From NCBI RefSeq assembly GCF_004614235.1, contig NZ_SPVH01000002.1:310001-374000 (forward strand): a stretch of DNA of 64,000 nucleotides, given 5' to 3'. Positions 1 to 9,089 of the stretch are shown one piece after another. Position 1 is the stretch's first letter; the number at the start of each line of letters is the position of its first letter. This stretch comes from Brevundimonas intermedia. GTDB taxonomy: Bacteria; Pseudomonadota; Alphaproteobacteria; Caulobacterales; Caulobacteraceae. The notes under the pieces were generated by a model. The model was not told the DNA's origin and did no database searches. It worked only from the letters and a program-made list of their open reading frames with translations. The position numbers and the translations under genes were made by a program.

Positions 1-510
1 CAGGTCGGCTCCGAAGTTCGCGAGGGCGATGTCGCCCGCCGGGGGCGATTTGGATTTGCCGAGCCCCGGCAGGTCCCAGGTGACAAGACGATGAGGGATG
101 AGGCTCCGCTCGGCGCCGAGCCGACGCTTCAAATATTGCCAGATCGTGCTGTCGAGCCCCCAGCCATGGGTGACGATGACAACAGGCCCTTCCTCGCCGC
201 CCTCGCTCTCGACGTAAAGCGTGGCGCCGGTTGAACTGGTTGTCATCACACCCGCGCCCCGGTGCGCCCGAGTGGGTTCAATGTCGGCCTTCGCGAGGAG
301 TAGCAGAGCGAATGCGCGTCCTCCCAAACTCCAGCCGACCACGCCGACAGCGACCCACAAACGCCAATCCTCGCGCACGCGCAGAGGGATGCCAGATGGA
401 TCAAGTAGAACGTCACCCCGCCACCAAGTCCAGATGAGGTAGGCGACAAGAGCAAGGACCAGATATCCAAGGAGCGAGAACAACGCCCGCACGAGAGGGA
501 TAAGGGGCAT
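1..510 (-). CDS. alpha/beta hydrolase with N-terminal membrane anchor (3' end outside window)
   Basis: About 170 N-terminal residues are visible and the frame runs off the left edge. The ATG is at 508-510. The first ~75 residues hold two hydrophobic stretches (LLGYLVLALVAYLIW and LWVAVGVVGW), suggesting a membrane anchor. The start of an alpha/beta hydrolase fold follows: VIVTHGWGLDSTIW supplies the HGWG oxyanion-hole motif, and TWDLPGLGKS is the usual strand-turn before the nucleophile elbow. The catalytic Ser, Asp and His would lie beyond the window, so activity cannot be judged and the substrate is unknown. The fold is fairly sure. Confidence 0.75.
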   Translation of the reverse strand, partial: MPLIPLVRALFSLLGYLVLALVAYLIWTWWRGDVLLDPSGIPLRVREDWRLWVAVGVVGWSLGGRAFALLLLAKADIEPTRAHRGAGVMTTSSTGATLYVESEGGEEGPVVIVTHGWGLDSTIWQYLKRRLGAERSLIPHRLVTWDLPGLGKSKSPPAGDIALANFGADL

Positions 511-780
511 GGGACGTCCTGACAGCGCGGTCGTTGCGGCACAGGGCAAATGCCGCCCCATCCTCCGCGTTCCCAATGTCGTCTCGGCGACAGAAGCCGG
601 CGTTCGGTTCCACCTCGATCGACATACTAGTCCGACGTGTCGACGCTGGCGCCGCCGCCTCCAGAAGTTCGGCGGCCGATCGCTCAAGCGTTCTCGACAG
701 CTGCCCCCAGCGTCTTCACATGCGGGCGAGCGGTCGCATGTCGGCGTAGATGCGGCCTGAGCCGCGTTCGATCGTGAAAT

Positions 781-1734
781 TCAGCCTTTAATGACGGCGC
801 CGACCGCAGCTATGCGTTCGACGTCCCTGTAAGCCGGCGACCTCAGGCTGGAGCTGAAAATGTCGGGATCGATCTCCTCGTATGACAATGTCAGGCCTCG
901 CCGCCGGACCAGTTCCTCAAGCGCTGTTCGAACCACATCCTCACCCTCGACCACAGGAGCCCCGGTATAGAGGATGAACCGCCCGCCAGGCGTCAGCCGA
1001 TCGACGCCGGCGCGCATCCAGTCCAGCGCCAACGCGGCCCCATGCAGGTCGCCCCCGTCTCGGTACGTCACACCGCTCGCACCCGCGATGAACGGCGGGT
1101 TGGCGACAATCAAGTCGAAAATCTCAGGCGCCCCGGGCGGTCCCGAGCCCAGGCGAGTATGCAGGCTGAGCCCCGCATGGGCGGCGTTCAGCCTGGCCAG
1201 GCGCAAGGCGTCGGGATTGACGTCGCTACCGACCACGTGCTCGGCGAAGCCGCAGGACAACAGGGTTAAGCCGCCCGCGCCGGCGCCCACGCCGATGTCC
1301 AATGCGCGACGGGCAACCGGCGCTCCTTCCAGCGTTTGGCGCAAGAAACGCGCAAAGCGATGGCTGTCGGGGCCCAGGAAGACGGCGGCGTCGCCGGCCG
1401 CTCCGGGCGCCGAATGGGCGAAGAGAATGTCACCGACGCGCCCGACCCGCAGACGAGACCGCAGCAGCCCCTCGCTGGCGGCGAGCAGTCCTGCCTCCTG
1501 CAGAAGACGCTCCAGCCGAACCGGAAGAAGGCCAGTCGCGAAGGGACGGACCCACCCGAAAACGTCCGTCATGAGGCTGGCTTGGTCGGCGCGCCGACGT
1601 TGGCTTACAAGCTTGTGGGTGCTGCGGTTCGGCGTGGTGAACTGGTAGTCCGACGCTTCGAGCTCTGCGAGGAGGCCCAGGACCGCATCATCATAAGACG
1701 TGAGAGACGAGACGACCGGCGGCGGATGGAGCAT
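781..1734 (-). CDS. class I SAM-dependent methyltransferase (small-domain/N5-glutamine-like)
   Basis: A 317-residue protein. The C-terminal half is a Rossmann methyltransferase: LDIGVGAGAGGLTLL is the SAM-binding motif I, VVGSDVNPDAL the acidic loop, and IVANPPFI the NPPF motif of enzymes that methylate a planar nitrogen (PrmC, RlmG and relatives). The N-terminal half has no motif I recognise and may bind substrate. The ATG at 1732-1734 overlaps the stop of the upstream gene as TGATG, so I prefer it to in-frame starts further upstream. The two genes are probably translationally coupled. Substrate unknown; it is not an obvious PrmC because the N-terminal domain and context differ. Confidence 0.78.
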   Translation of the reverse strand: MLHPPPVVSSLTSYDDAVLGLLAELEASDYQFTTPNRSTHKLVSQRRRADQASLMTDVFGWVRPFATGLLPVRLERLLQEAGLLAASEGLLRSRLRVGRVGDILFAHSAPGAAGDAAVFLGPDSHRFARFLRQTLEGAPVARRALDIGVGAGAGGLTLLSCGFAEHVVGSDVNPDALRLARLNAAHAGLSLHTRLGSGPPGAPEIFDLIVANPPFIAGASGVTYRDGGDLHGAALALDWMRAGVDRLTPGGRFILYTGAPVVEGEDVVRTALEELVRRRGLTLSYEEIDPDIFSSSLRSPAYRDVERIAAVGAVIKG

Positions 1735-2648
1735 CACGCCGAACGGAGAGCCGGCGCGGCGCCCCAGAGATGGTCGCGATAGGCCTGATAGCAGCGCTGG
1801 CCCGCCATCAGGCGCATGACCGCCCCCTCGGCCAAACTGCGGATGCAATCGGGATATTCCTCAGCCAGGGGGCGCAGGACCTCCTCGTTCCAGGTTCGTG
1901 AATGTTCGACGTCAAGTGTGGCGTGAAGTGCGAAATACTTCCGCTCCGGTCCGACGCCGACGCGTTTCAGGCCCTCAGCCACATGGCCCGCGCGCCAGGG
2001 CGCCGTCAACTCAACGGCCCCAAGCGCCCCCAAAGCGTGAAACGCATACCGGCGTGTCGTTGAAAAGGCCACGAGGGTGTTTCCGAGCGCGAGAGAAGGC
2101 CAGACCGTCCCTTCGATGGTCGGGCTCAACTCCAGTCGATCGGCCAGCTTTTGCAGCATCGGTCCATGCATGCCGCCTTCGTTGCCGCGGCCCATTTCGT
2201 CCCAGTAGTTTCGGGCCAGCTCCAGCTTGGGGCGGGTCGGCATCTTGACCTGCGCGATTGCGACGAGATCTTCGAAGCCCGCTTCCCCGGCGACTTCCTG
2301 CAGCAGGAACCACCGCATCTGGTCGAGAGACGCCGTCTCCGCCAACCAAGGGAAGAGGGGATCGTTCTCTCCGGGTCCATTCCCCTTCAGGGCCTCAAAC
2401 CAGGCGATGAAACCCTCCACATCCGTCGGCAGATCGCCGAGATAGGCGGCGGCCTCAGCACGCGCGCGCTCGACGAACGCGCCCTCCTCTAGGCTCATCT
2501 CCGCGTCTTCGCGCACGTCGGCCATCCAGTTGGGCCCGGGCGTCGTCGGCGCCAGGCGACGATTGTTCCACCGGGCCAGCCGCTGATGGAAGCGGGCCGG
2601 ATCGGCGAACGCATTGAACGAGGAAGGTGTGGTCACGTCGGCGAACAT
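1734..2648 (-). CDS. iron-containing redox enzyme family protein (haem-oxygenase-like fold)
   Basis: A 304-residue protein of the haem-oxygenase-like diiron group (TenA/DUF3865-like). Metal-ligand-type motifs are visible: QEVAGEAGFEDL, NYWDEMGRGNEGGMHGPML and HATLDVEHSRTWNEEVL, a mostly helical Glu/His pattern typical of these enzymes. Known members oxidise small organic substrates or cleave C-C bonds with O2; the substrate here is unknown. It has its own ATG at 2646-2648 and is coupled by a 1-base overlap to the downstream methyltransferase gene, so the two products probably act in one pathway. Family assignment fairly sure, role unknown. Confidence 0.7.
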   Translation of the reverse strand: MFADVTTPSSFNAFADPARFHQRLARWNNRRLAPTTPGPNWMADVREDAEMSLEEGAFVERARAEAAAYLGDLPTDVEGFIAWFEALKGNGPGENDPLFPWLAETASLDQMRWFLLQEVAGEAGFEDLVAIAQVKMPTRPKLELARNYWDEMGRGNEGGMHGPMLQKLADRLELSPTIEGTVWPSLALGNTLVAFSTTRRYAFHALGALGAVELTAPWRAGHVAEGLKRVGVGPERKYFALHATLDVEHSRTWNEEVLRPLAEEYPDCIRSLAEGAVMRLMAGQRCYQAYRDHLWGAAPALRSA

Positions 2649-2800
2649 CTCAGGCTCCGTCTATGCGGTTCCCCAATACGCCTAGTGCAGGGTCAGGTTC
2701 CACTAGGTAAGCCAATGAGAGCAACGAGTTAAGTCGTATATCCGACTCTGGAACAGTGTGGCGTCAGTGGATGTTTCCGACAGTCTTAAGGAGACTCCGC

Positions 2801-2995
2801 ATGGATCACGCTGGCTATTCCTGGAGCCTTCGGCCAGAGGGCGAGGGTTGGGTCTGGGTCATTCGGGCCTCTGAAAACGGCCTGCCCCTCGTCACCGGAT
2901 CCGCCCCCTCGCGGGCCGTCGCCGCGGCCCTCGTCGTCCGCGGCATCGCCCGCGGGATGACGCAGATTCACGCGCCTGAGAGCCTCGCCGCATGA
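2801..2995 (+). CDS. small hypothetical protein upstream of cphA
   Basis: A 64-residue protein starting MDHAGYSWSLRPEGEGWVW. The ATG at 2801 follows a good ribosome site (AAGGAG at 2789-2794), so I choose it over an in-frame ATG further upstream. The stop overlaps the cphA start as ATGA, so it is the first gene of the cyanophycin operon. No signal peptide or membrane segment. The sequence looks like a short beta hairpin (SWSLRPEGEGWVWVIRA) followed by an Ala-rich helix. I do not recognise the family. Position and coupling suggest a role with cyanophycin, but this is inference. Confidence 0.65.
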   Translation: MDHAGYSWSLRPEGEGWVWVIRASENGLPLVTGSAPSRAVAAALVVRGIARGMTQIHAPESLAA

Positions 2996-5757
2996 GCTCT
3001 AAAAGCCTGCATATCTTAGAGCGTGCAGTCTATCGCGGTCCTCATCTCTATGGGTCCCGCCCCATGGTCCGGATCCAGGTCGATCTGGGCGAGCTCGAGG
3101 CTTGGCCCAGCGATCGACTGCCGGGTTTCAACTCCGCCCTGCTCTCGACCCTACCCTCGCTCGATGGGCACGGCTGCTCGTACCGGGAGCCCGGCGGCTT
3201 TGTTCGCCGGCTTGAAATTGGAACCTGGTTCGGCCATGTCGTCGAACATGTCGCGCTGGAGCTGCAAACCCTGGCGGGCCTAAAGGCCTCACGCGGCAAG
3301 ACGCGATCGGTCAGAGGACGGCCTGGCGTCTACAACGTCCTCTTCGACTATGCGGACGAGGCCTCCGGTCTTGCCGCCGGCCGCCTTGCTTTCCAGATTT
3401 GTCATGCGCTTCTGCCGCCAGAGCTCCAGGGTCTGGACGGTCTGGACCTGGTCACCGCGCCGACCACAATTCCTGAAGACCGCTTTTCGGCGATCAACAC
3501 GGTCGATGAGGCTGTGCAACTCTTGAAGGAGATCGCACGCAGAAGCGCATTCGGCCCCACGACGCAGGCGTTGGTGGATGCGGCGCGTCGCAGGCGCATA
3601 CCGGTCACGCGGCTGAACAGTCAGAGTCTAGTCCAGCTTGGTTGGGGATCGCGGCAGCGCCGCCTACGCGCCAGCGTCACCGACCGTACCGGGTTGGTGG
3701 CCTCCGAACTCGCCGGCGATAAGGCGCAAGCCAAGGCCCTGCTGCAGGAGATCGGGTGCCCCGTGGCCAAGGGCGTCGTCGTCACCACGGCGGATGAGGC
3801 CTTAAGCGCCTCGCGCCGCTTGACGCGACCACTGGTCGCCAAGCCGCTGGACGGCAACCATGGGCGCGGCGTCACTACAGGAGTGACGACCGATGACGCG
3901 CTGGTCGCCGCCTTCGGTCTCGCCGCAGCTCACAGCCGCCGCGTGATCGTGGAGGAAGAATTGCCCGGTCGCGACCACCGTATCCTTGTCGTCGATGGCC
4001 AGGTTGTGGCGGTCGCCGAACGCGTGCCCGCCCAGGTGATCGGCGACGGCGTCAGCAGCGTCGCCGCTCTCGTCGATGTCGTCAATCGCGATCCACGCCG
4101 AGGCGCGGGTCACGAGAACTCCCTGACCCGCATCCGTCTGGACGATGCCGCGGCGCATGACATTTTGGAGCGGCAAGGCTTATCGACCGAAAGCGTGCCC
4201 AGCGTCGGGCAGGTGGTTGTTCTGAGGACGACGGCGAACCTGTCCTCCGGCGGTACGGCGATCGACCGCACGGATACGATCCATCCGGACAATGCCGCCA
4301 TCGCGCGACGTGCGGCCTTGGCTGTGGGCTTGGATGTCGCCGGCATCGACATGCTGGCGCCCGACATTTCCAGGCCGGTCCGGGAGACTGGCGGCGGCAT
4401 TGTCGAGATCAACGCCGCGCCCGGCCTGCGCATGCACATGGACCCGTCAGAAGGGACGCCGCGCGACGTCGCCGAGCCGATTTTGCGAATGATCTATCCG
4501 CCGGGTTCGCGCGCACGGATTCCCATTCTCGCCGTCACGGGCACAAACGGGAAGTCGACCGTAGGCCGCATGCTGGCTCATATCTTCTCGCGTCAGGGCC
4601 AGACCGTCGGCCTCACCAACACCAGCGGCGTCTATATCGGCGATGAACAGATCTCGGCGGCGGACGCCAGCGGCCCTAAGAGCGCGCGTATGGTTCTGCG
4701 TGACCCCACAGTAGACATCGCCGTCCTTGAATGCGCGCGTGGCGGCATCTTGCGGGAAGGCCTCGCCTTCGATCGGTGCGACGTCGGCGCGGTTCTCAAC
4801 GTGCAGGCGGACCATTTGGGCTTGAAAGGCGTGGACACGCTCGGCGACCTCGCGAGGGTGAAGTCCGTGGTCGTCGAGGCCGTCGGCCGGCGCGGCGTCA
4901 GTGTCCTGAACGGCGACGATCCGCTCACCATCGCCATGGCGCGTCACGCCGGCGGCCGCGTCTGCTGGTTTTCTATGCGCGGGGGCGAAGACTGCCCGGG
5001 TTTCATTCTCAAACACATCGCGGGAGGCGGAATGGCCGCCCTGTACGACCCTGTTACGGGAGAGCTGGCGGTCCATGACCGGGAGGCGCGTCATCTCGTC
5101 TGCCGCGCCGACGCCATACCGGCCGCCATGGGAGGGCACGCCGCCTTCAACGTCGCCAATGCGCTGGCTGCCTCCGCCATGGCCGTGGCGGCTGGGCTAT
5201 CGCCTGACGTCGTCGGCGCAGAATTGGCGACTTTCGCCTCGACCTACGAGCAGAACCCCGGACGCCTCAATGTCCGTGACGTGGGCGGTATCCGCATCAT
5301 CATGGACTATGCGCACAATCCTGACGGTTTGCGGGCCCTGGGGCGTCTGACCCAGGCGCTCAAGACAGAGGGTGGCCGAAGCATCGCCATGCTCAGCGTT
5401 CCCGGCGACCGTCGCGACCAGGAAATCATAGAGATGGGTGAGATCGGCGCAGAACATTTCGATCAGCTGGTGTTCCGCGAGACGCCGGACAACCGCGGCC
5501 GTCCCGGCGGCGACGTCATCCGCCTTCTGACGCAGGGGGCTAGGTCCGCAGGCTGCGCTTCCGAGCGGATTACGGGCATTCGCAAGGAGGAGGAGGCGGT
5601 GGCTGCCTGTCTCCAGATGGCTCGCCCTGGAGACCTCGTCATCCTGACACCGACCAGGATCGAATCGGTCTGGCGCCAGGTGCAGGTCTTCGAACCCCGG
5701 CCTTCGCCACCTTCGCCTCCCCCTCCCGCCTTCATACTGGAGCCCCCGCATGGTTGA
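2992..5757 (+). CDS. cphA: cyanophycin synthetase
   Basis: 921 residues, the usual length. It polymerises Asp and Arg into multi-L-arginyl-poly-L-aspartate using ATP, with no ribosome or template. The N-terminal domain carries the family signature (AVYRGPHLYG, GFVRRLEIGTWFGHVVEHVALELQ). The ATP-grasp domain spans about 220-490, with KPLDGNHGRGV at about 284-294. The Mur-ligase-like domain follows, with the P-loop GTNGKST at 517-523 and a C-terminal Mur domain (DYAHNPDGLRAL). The tail is proline-rich (PSPPSPPPP). It overlaps the small gene upstream by 4 bases and cphB by 8, so it is part of a polycistron. High confidence. Confidence 0.96.
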   Translation: MSSKSLHILERAVYRGPHLYGSRPMVRIQVDLGELEAWPSDRLPGFNSALLSTLPSLDGHGCSYREPGGFVRRLEIGTWFGHVVEHVALELQTLAGLKASRGKTRSVRGRPGVYNVLFDYADEASGLAAGRLAFQICHALLPPELQGLDGLDLVTAPTTIPEDRFSAINTVDEAVQLLKEIARRSAFGPTTQALVDAARRRRIPVTRLNSQSLVQLGWGSRQRRLRASVTDRTGLVASELAGDKAQAKALLQEIGCPVAKGVVVTTADEALSASRRLTRPLVAKPLDGNHGRGVTTGVTTDDALVAAFGLAAAHSRRVIVEEELPGRDHRILVVDGQVVAVAERVPAQVIGDGVSSVAALVDVVNRDPRRGAGHENSLTRIRLDDAAAHDILERQGLSTESVPSVGQVVVLRTTANLSSGGTAIDRTDTIHPDNAAIARRAALAVGLDVAGIDMLAPDISRPVRETGGGIVEINAAPGLRMHMDPSEGTPRDVAEPILRMIYPPGSRARIPILAVTGTNGKSTVGRMLAHIFSRQGQTVGLTNTSGVYIGDEQISAADASGPKSARMVLRDPTVDIAVLECARGGILREGLAFDRCDVGAVLNVQADHLGLKGVDTLGDLARVKSVVVEAVGRRGVSVLNGDDPLTIAMARHAGGRVCWFSMRGGEDCPGFILKHIAGGGMAALYDPVTGELAVHDREARHLVCRADAIPAAMGGHAAFNVANALAASAMAVAAGLSPDVVGAELATFASTYEQNPGRLNVRDVGGIRIIMDYAHNPDGLRALGRLTQALKTEGGRSIAMLSVPGDRRDQEIIEMGEIGAEHFDQLVFRETPDNRGRPGGDVIRLLTQGARSAGCASERITGIRKEEEAVAACLQMARPGDLVILTPTRIESVWRQVQVFEPRPSPPSPPPPAFILEPPHG

Positions 5758-6574
5758 CGCCGCCGGCCCCCTCATCATCATCGGCGGCCACGAGGACAAG
5801 GAGCATGACCGGGTCATCCTAAGGCAGGTCGCCAAGCGGCTGAAGGGGGGACGGCTGGTCATAGCCACGATCGCCTCTCATGAGCCGGACGGCTATTTCG
5901 AGAGCTATCGGCAGGCGTTCGCCGACATAGGCCTGACCGACTTGGTCGAACTCTATGTAAATGAACGCGCCGAAAGCCAGTCGCCTGAAGCCCTTTCGCT
6001 ACTTGACGGAGCGGGGGGCGTCTTCTTCAGCGGCGGCGACCAGCTTCGGATTTCAAGCCAGATCGGCGACACCCCGATCGAGAAGCGCATCCGCGAGCTG
6101 CATCGCGCCGGGGGACTCATCGCCGGCACGTCGGCAGGCGCGTCGGTCATGAGTGAAACCATGCTCGTCAATGGACCCAGCGCAGAGTCCTATCGTATCG
6201 GCGAGCTTCATATGGCGCCCGGCCTCGGCCTTCTCCGTAACGTGATCATCGACCAGCACTTCGCCGAACGAGGACGCTATGGTCGCCTGATCGGGGCGGT
6301 CGCCCACAATCCGCGCCTGCTGGGGATCGGCATTGATGAGGATACTGCGATCGTCGTGGAGGAAGACCGGTTCCTCGTCATAGGCAGCGGCGCCGCCTAC
6401 GTCGTCGACGGCGAGGGTTCAACCCACTCAAACATCGCCGAAGCGCGCGCCGAGCAGGCGCTGTCGATGTTCGACATCCGGGTCCACGTCCTCTCCGCAG
6501 GCGACACCTTCGCCATCAAAGAACGCCGTCCGGCGTGCGGCGGGAGTGATAACCCATCAAGTTTACAAAAGTAG
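5750..6574 (+). CDS. cphB: cyanophycinase
   Basis: A 274-residue serine exopeptidase of family S51. It trims cyanophycin to beta-Asp-Arg dipeptides. The nucleophile motif GTSAGAS places Ser at about residue 128, and DQHF gives the catalytic His at about 170. FSGGDQLRI is also typical of the family. No signal peptide is seen, so it is an intracellular type matching an intracellular polymer. The ATG lies 8 bases inside cphA, showing coupled expression of synthesis and breakdown. High confidence. Confidence 0.95.
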   Translation: MVDAAGPLIIIGGHEDKEHDRVILRQVAKRLKGGRLVIATIASHEPDGYFESYRQAFADIGLTDLVELYVNERAESQSPEALSLLDGAGGVFFSGGDQLRISSQIGDTPIEKRIRELHRAGGLIAGTSAGASVMSETMLVNGPSAESYRIGELHMAPGLGLLRNVIIDQHFAERGRYGRLIGAVAHNPRLLGIGIDEDTAIVVEEDRFLVIGSGAAYVVDGEGSTHSNIAEARAEQALSMFDIRVHVLSAGDTFAIKERRPACGGSDNPSSLQK

Positions 6575-6614
6575 GAGCGACGCCCTTTTTGGCGTCCGCG
6601 TAGAGGAGATGACC

Positions 6615-6806
6615 GTGGGACTGTTCGAGCAAGCCTTTCGCGAGACGGAGGTCAGACCCCTGAGGGGTGTTCTGGCGGAAATCGGCCAAGTTCTGGACCG
6701 CGTGCGGAACCCCGAAGACAATTTAGAAGAGGGCGAAGCGCTGACGGCGATCGCTCGGCTGACGCGGGAGGCCCGAGGCGACGTCTACCAGAAGCCTTGG
6801 GGTTGA
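6615..6806 (+). CDS. small hypothetical protein between cphB and isoaspartyl peptidase
   Basis: A 63-residue acidic helical protein ([13 protein letters not shown], then [10 protein letters not shown]) ending [18 protein letters not shown] at 6603-6608 sits 6 bases before the GTG at 6615 but directly against an in-frame ATG at 6609, so GTG is the likelier start. Its stop overlaps the next start as TGATG. A weakly similar small protein with a QKP ending lies at 11705-11923. Family not recognised; the operon position suggests a link to cyanophycin turnover. Confidence 0.6.
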   Translation: MGLFEQAFRETEVRPLRGVLAEIGQVLDRVRNPEDNLEEGEALTAIARLTREARGDVYQKPWG

Positions 6807-7726
6807 TGGACCTGTCCCCATCGCCCCAGGGCGTCTGGTCGCTCGCTCTTCACGGCGGCGCCGGCGTCAAGACAGGCCGCGACTACCGCCGGGCCGAAGC
6901 CGCTCTTGGCCGCCTCGTCGTGCTGGGAGGCCAGAGGCTTGCGGAGGGCGCGGCAGCCTTGGACGTCGTCGAGGATCTAACCGCCGAGATGGAAGCTTCC
7001 GGCCTGTTCGTGGCTGGCCGGGGTACGTCGCCCAACGCTCTGGGCCAGGTCGAGTTGGACGCCAGCCTGATGGACGGACGCGACCGCCGATCCGGGGCTG
7101 TGGCCGCGCTGCAAGGCATTGCGAGACCGATCCGAATGGCTCGGTGCATCCTCGACGCTGGCGACGCGGTCCTGATGGTCGCGGAGGGCGCTCGGGCTCT
7201 CGCTATCGAACAGGGGTTGGAAGAGGTGCGGGATCTGTCCAGCTGGCTGAGAACCCCTGACGGATTCGACGCGCAAGACCTTCCCTCGGGCCACGGCACG
7301 GTCGGCGCCGTCGCGCTCGACCGTCACGGCGCCCTCGCAGCGGCCACTTCGACGGGCGGCACATACGGCGCGAAGCCCGGTCGAGTCGGCGACAGCGCCG
7401 TGATCGGGGCAGGAACCTGGGCGGACGATCGAGTCGCGATATCCTGTACCGGCGAAGGCGAGGCTTTCATTCGCGCGAACGCGGCGGCGGACGTCGCCGC
7501 CCGTCTTCGGTACAACGCCGCGCCGCTGAACGACGCCGCCCAGGCGGTGCTCGACGCCGTCCGCGCGCTCGGAGGAGACGGTGGACTGATCGCCATTGAT
7601 GTGACCGGAGAGATCATTATGCCCTTCAACACGCCGGGGATGAAGCGCGCTTGCATGTCCTCACGCTCGCCCGCCCGTGTAGGTTCGGTCGGCGCATCCC
7701 TCCGTCAGGTTGGAGACGAGGTCTGA
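6806..7726 (+). CDS. iaaA: isoaspartyl peptidase / L-asparaginase (Ntn hydrolase)
   Basis: 306 residues from the ATG at 6806, which overlaps the previous stop as TGATG; a TTG 9 bases upstream is less likely. The plant-type asparaginase fold is clear: SLALHGGAG near the N-terminus, then HGTVGAVAL, where Thr165 is the autoproteolytic N-terminal nucleophile, then AAATSTGGT and [13 protein letters not shown]. The enzyme hydrolyses beta-aspartyl dipeptides. Next to cphB this completes the pathway: CphB releases beta-Asp-Arg and this enzyme splits it to Asp and Arg. The last ~25 residues ([17 protein letters not shown]) diverge from the usual ending but should not affect the active site. Confidence 0.9.
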   Translation: MDLSPSPQGVWSLALHGGAGVKTGRDYRRAEAALGRLVVLGGQRLAEGAAALDVVEDLTAEMEASGLFVAGRGTSPNALGQVELDASLMDGRDRRSGAVAALQGIARPIRMARCILDAGDAVLMVAEGARALAIEQGLEEVRDLSSWLRTPDGFDAQDLPSGHGTVGAVALDRHGALAAATSTGGTYGAKPGRVGDSAVIGAGTWADDRVAISCTGEGEAFIRANAAADVAARLRYNAAPLNDAAQAVLDAVRALGGDGGLIAIDVTGEIIMPFNTPGMKRACMSSRSPARVGSVGASLRQVGDEV

Positions 7727-8155
7727 GCCAGGCCATCCTTCGCTTGCTGCAATACGATCGGGGTGTCCTTTCGGTCATCGACGTTTCGAGCAGAAACAGA
7801 TCAGTTCGACAGGACGTCGAGCACTGTTCAGGAAAGGGCTGCTGCGACGGCGCAGGGCGGATCCCCGCGAACGCCGACCGTTCTCGCATCATCTCGTCTA
7901 CCCCTGCCTCCCTCCTGGACCGACGGCCTTCCGACAGCGGTGAAGTCGATGCACGCGCCTTGCATCTGTACCGGCTCTTCAATGGCCCAAGCGTGCCGTC
8001 GCTCTGCTCACCTGATCCTCAAGCCTCTGCGGCGCCGCCGCGGAGAGTCTGATGATAGCCGAATGCAACTCTCGCAGCGAAAGAGCCTTATGTGGCGCAG
8101 GCGACAGAAGCCTGAGAACGATTCATACACCAGCTCGCCATTGGGAGGGGCTGGG
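7727..8155 (+). other. intergenic stretch with no supported gene
   Basis: About 430 bases between the isoaspartyl peptidase and the Crp/Fnr gene. The frame of the regulator stays open upstream to about 7763, but that translation is Arg/Ser/Pro-rich and looks non-coding. Other frames give only short low-complexity ORFs. I see no tRNA, strong hairpin or clear promoter; a degraded gene is possible but not demonstrable. Confidence 0.4.
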
Positions 8156-8875
8156 GTGAAGGTCGTGGAGACGCGCAGCATGGAAGCGGCAAAAGCCAAC
8201 GGCCTATGGGCCGCGATGACCGAGGAGGACAAGGCCGTCCTGGGCCGACGCGCTGTTCTCTCCCATCTTCCAAAGGACGACATTCTCCTCAGGCGTGGCG
8301 AGGCCGTCGACAGGGTCTTCCTGCCGATCGATTCCGACATCAGCAATGTCATCCACCTGGCCGACGGCATGCTGTCCATGGCCAGCAACGTGGGACGCGA
8401 GGGCGTGACCGGGCTAGCGGCCTTCATGGCGGATGAGCCGATCGGCTGGGATCTACTGGTCGCCGTCGGAGGCTCAGCCCTGGCGATCCCGACGCAGGCC
8501 TTCCGCGAGCGCATGGATGCGAGTCCTCACCTCCACCGGCTTCTTCTCAGCCTTACCCACTACAATCAGATCGAGGCCGCTCAGAACGCCGTTTGCAACA
8601 CGGTTCACTCAGTGACAGCCCGCGTTGTGCGCTGGCTGCTTATGACACAGGATCGGACGGGCCGGCACGAGTTCGATCTTAAACAGGAGGATCTGGCGCA
8701 GCTGCTCGGGGCCCAGCGCACGACGATCAACAGCGTGATCCGAGCTTTGTCCGACAGCAAAGCCGTGCAGAGCCGCCGCGGTCGACTCCGTATCCTCAAC
8801 AGGGACGCCCTGATCCGGCAGACCTGTGAATGTTACGAGGCGATCGGCAGCACCCGGTGGCGGAGGGCGCACTAG
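8156..8875 (+). CDS. Crp/Fnr family transcriptional regulator
   Basis: 239 residues from the GTG at 8156, which follows a purine-rich GGGAGGGG at 8143-8150; an ATG at 8180 is the alternative. The N-terminal cyclic-nucleotide-type beta barrel includes LPKDDILLRRGEAVDRVFLPIDSD, and a long dimer helix follows. The C-terminal winged helix has FDLKQEDLAQLLGAQRTTINS as the helix-turn-helix. No Fnr-type Cys cluster and no clear cAMP-binding signature are visible, so the signal is unknown. It stands alone between the cyanophycin operon and the repair operon and could control either. Confidence 0.88.
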   Translation: MKVVETRSMEAAKANGLWAAMTEEDKAVLGRRAVLSHLPKDDILLRRGEAVDRVFLPIDSDISNVIHLADGMLSMASNVGREGVTGLAAFMADEPIGWDLLVAVGGSALAIPTQAFRERMDASPHLHRLLLSLTHYNQIEAAQNAVCNTVHSVTARVVRWLLMTQDRTGRHEFDLKQEDLAQLLGAQRTTINSVIRALSDSKAVQSRRGRLRILNRDALIRQTCECYEAIGSTRWRRAH

Positions 8876-9089
8876 GCTCACGTTGCGAAGTGCGCAGTGT
8901 GAGGGCGCTCATCGCGCATCAGCCGAATAGGCCCTCCGCCGACCTCACCACCCCAGGCGCGAAGCCGCTCACGACCCAAAGTCGTCGCCCCAAACGAAAG
9001 CAAGCTTCGCCTTTCGATCAGACGGCGCGAACTCTCATCCGCGATGACGCCGAACGTGAACCGCAGGGCTGCGGAAGTGTTGTACCCCT

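Noticed and set aside
781..1734. PrmC (release-factor methyltransferase)
   Set aside because: NPPF motif fits but the N-terminal half is unlike PrmC and there is no prfA beside it, so only the general family is named.
7763..8155. N-terminal extension of the Crp/Fnr frame
   Set aside because: The extra 131 codons are Ser/Arg/Pro-rich and unlike the family; a GTG with a ribosome site at 8156 gives a normal length.
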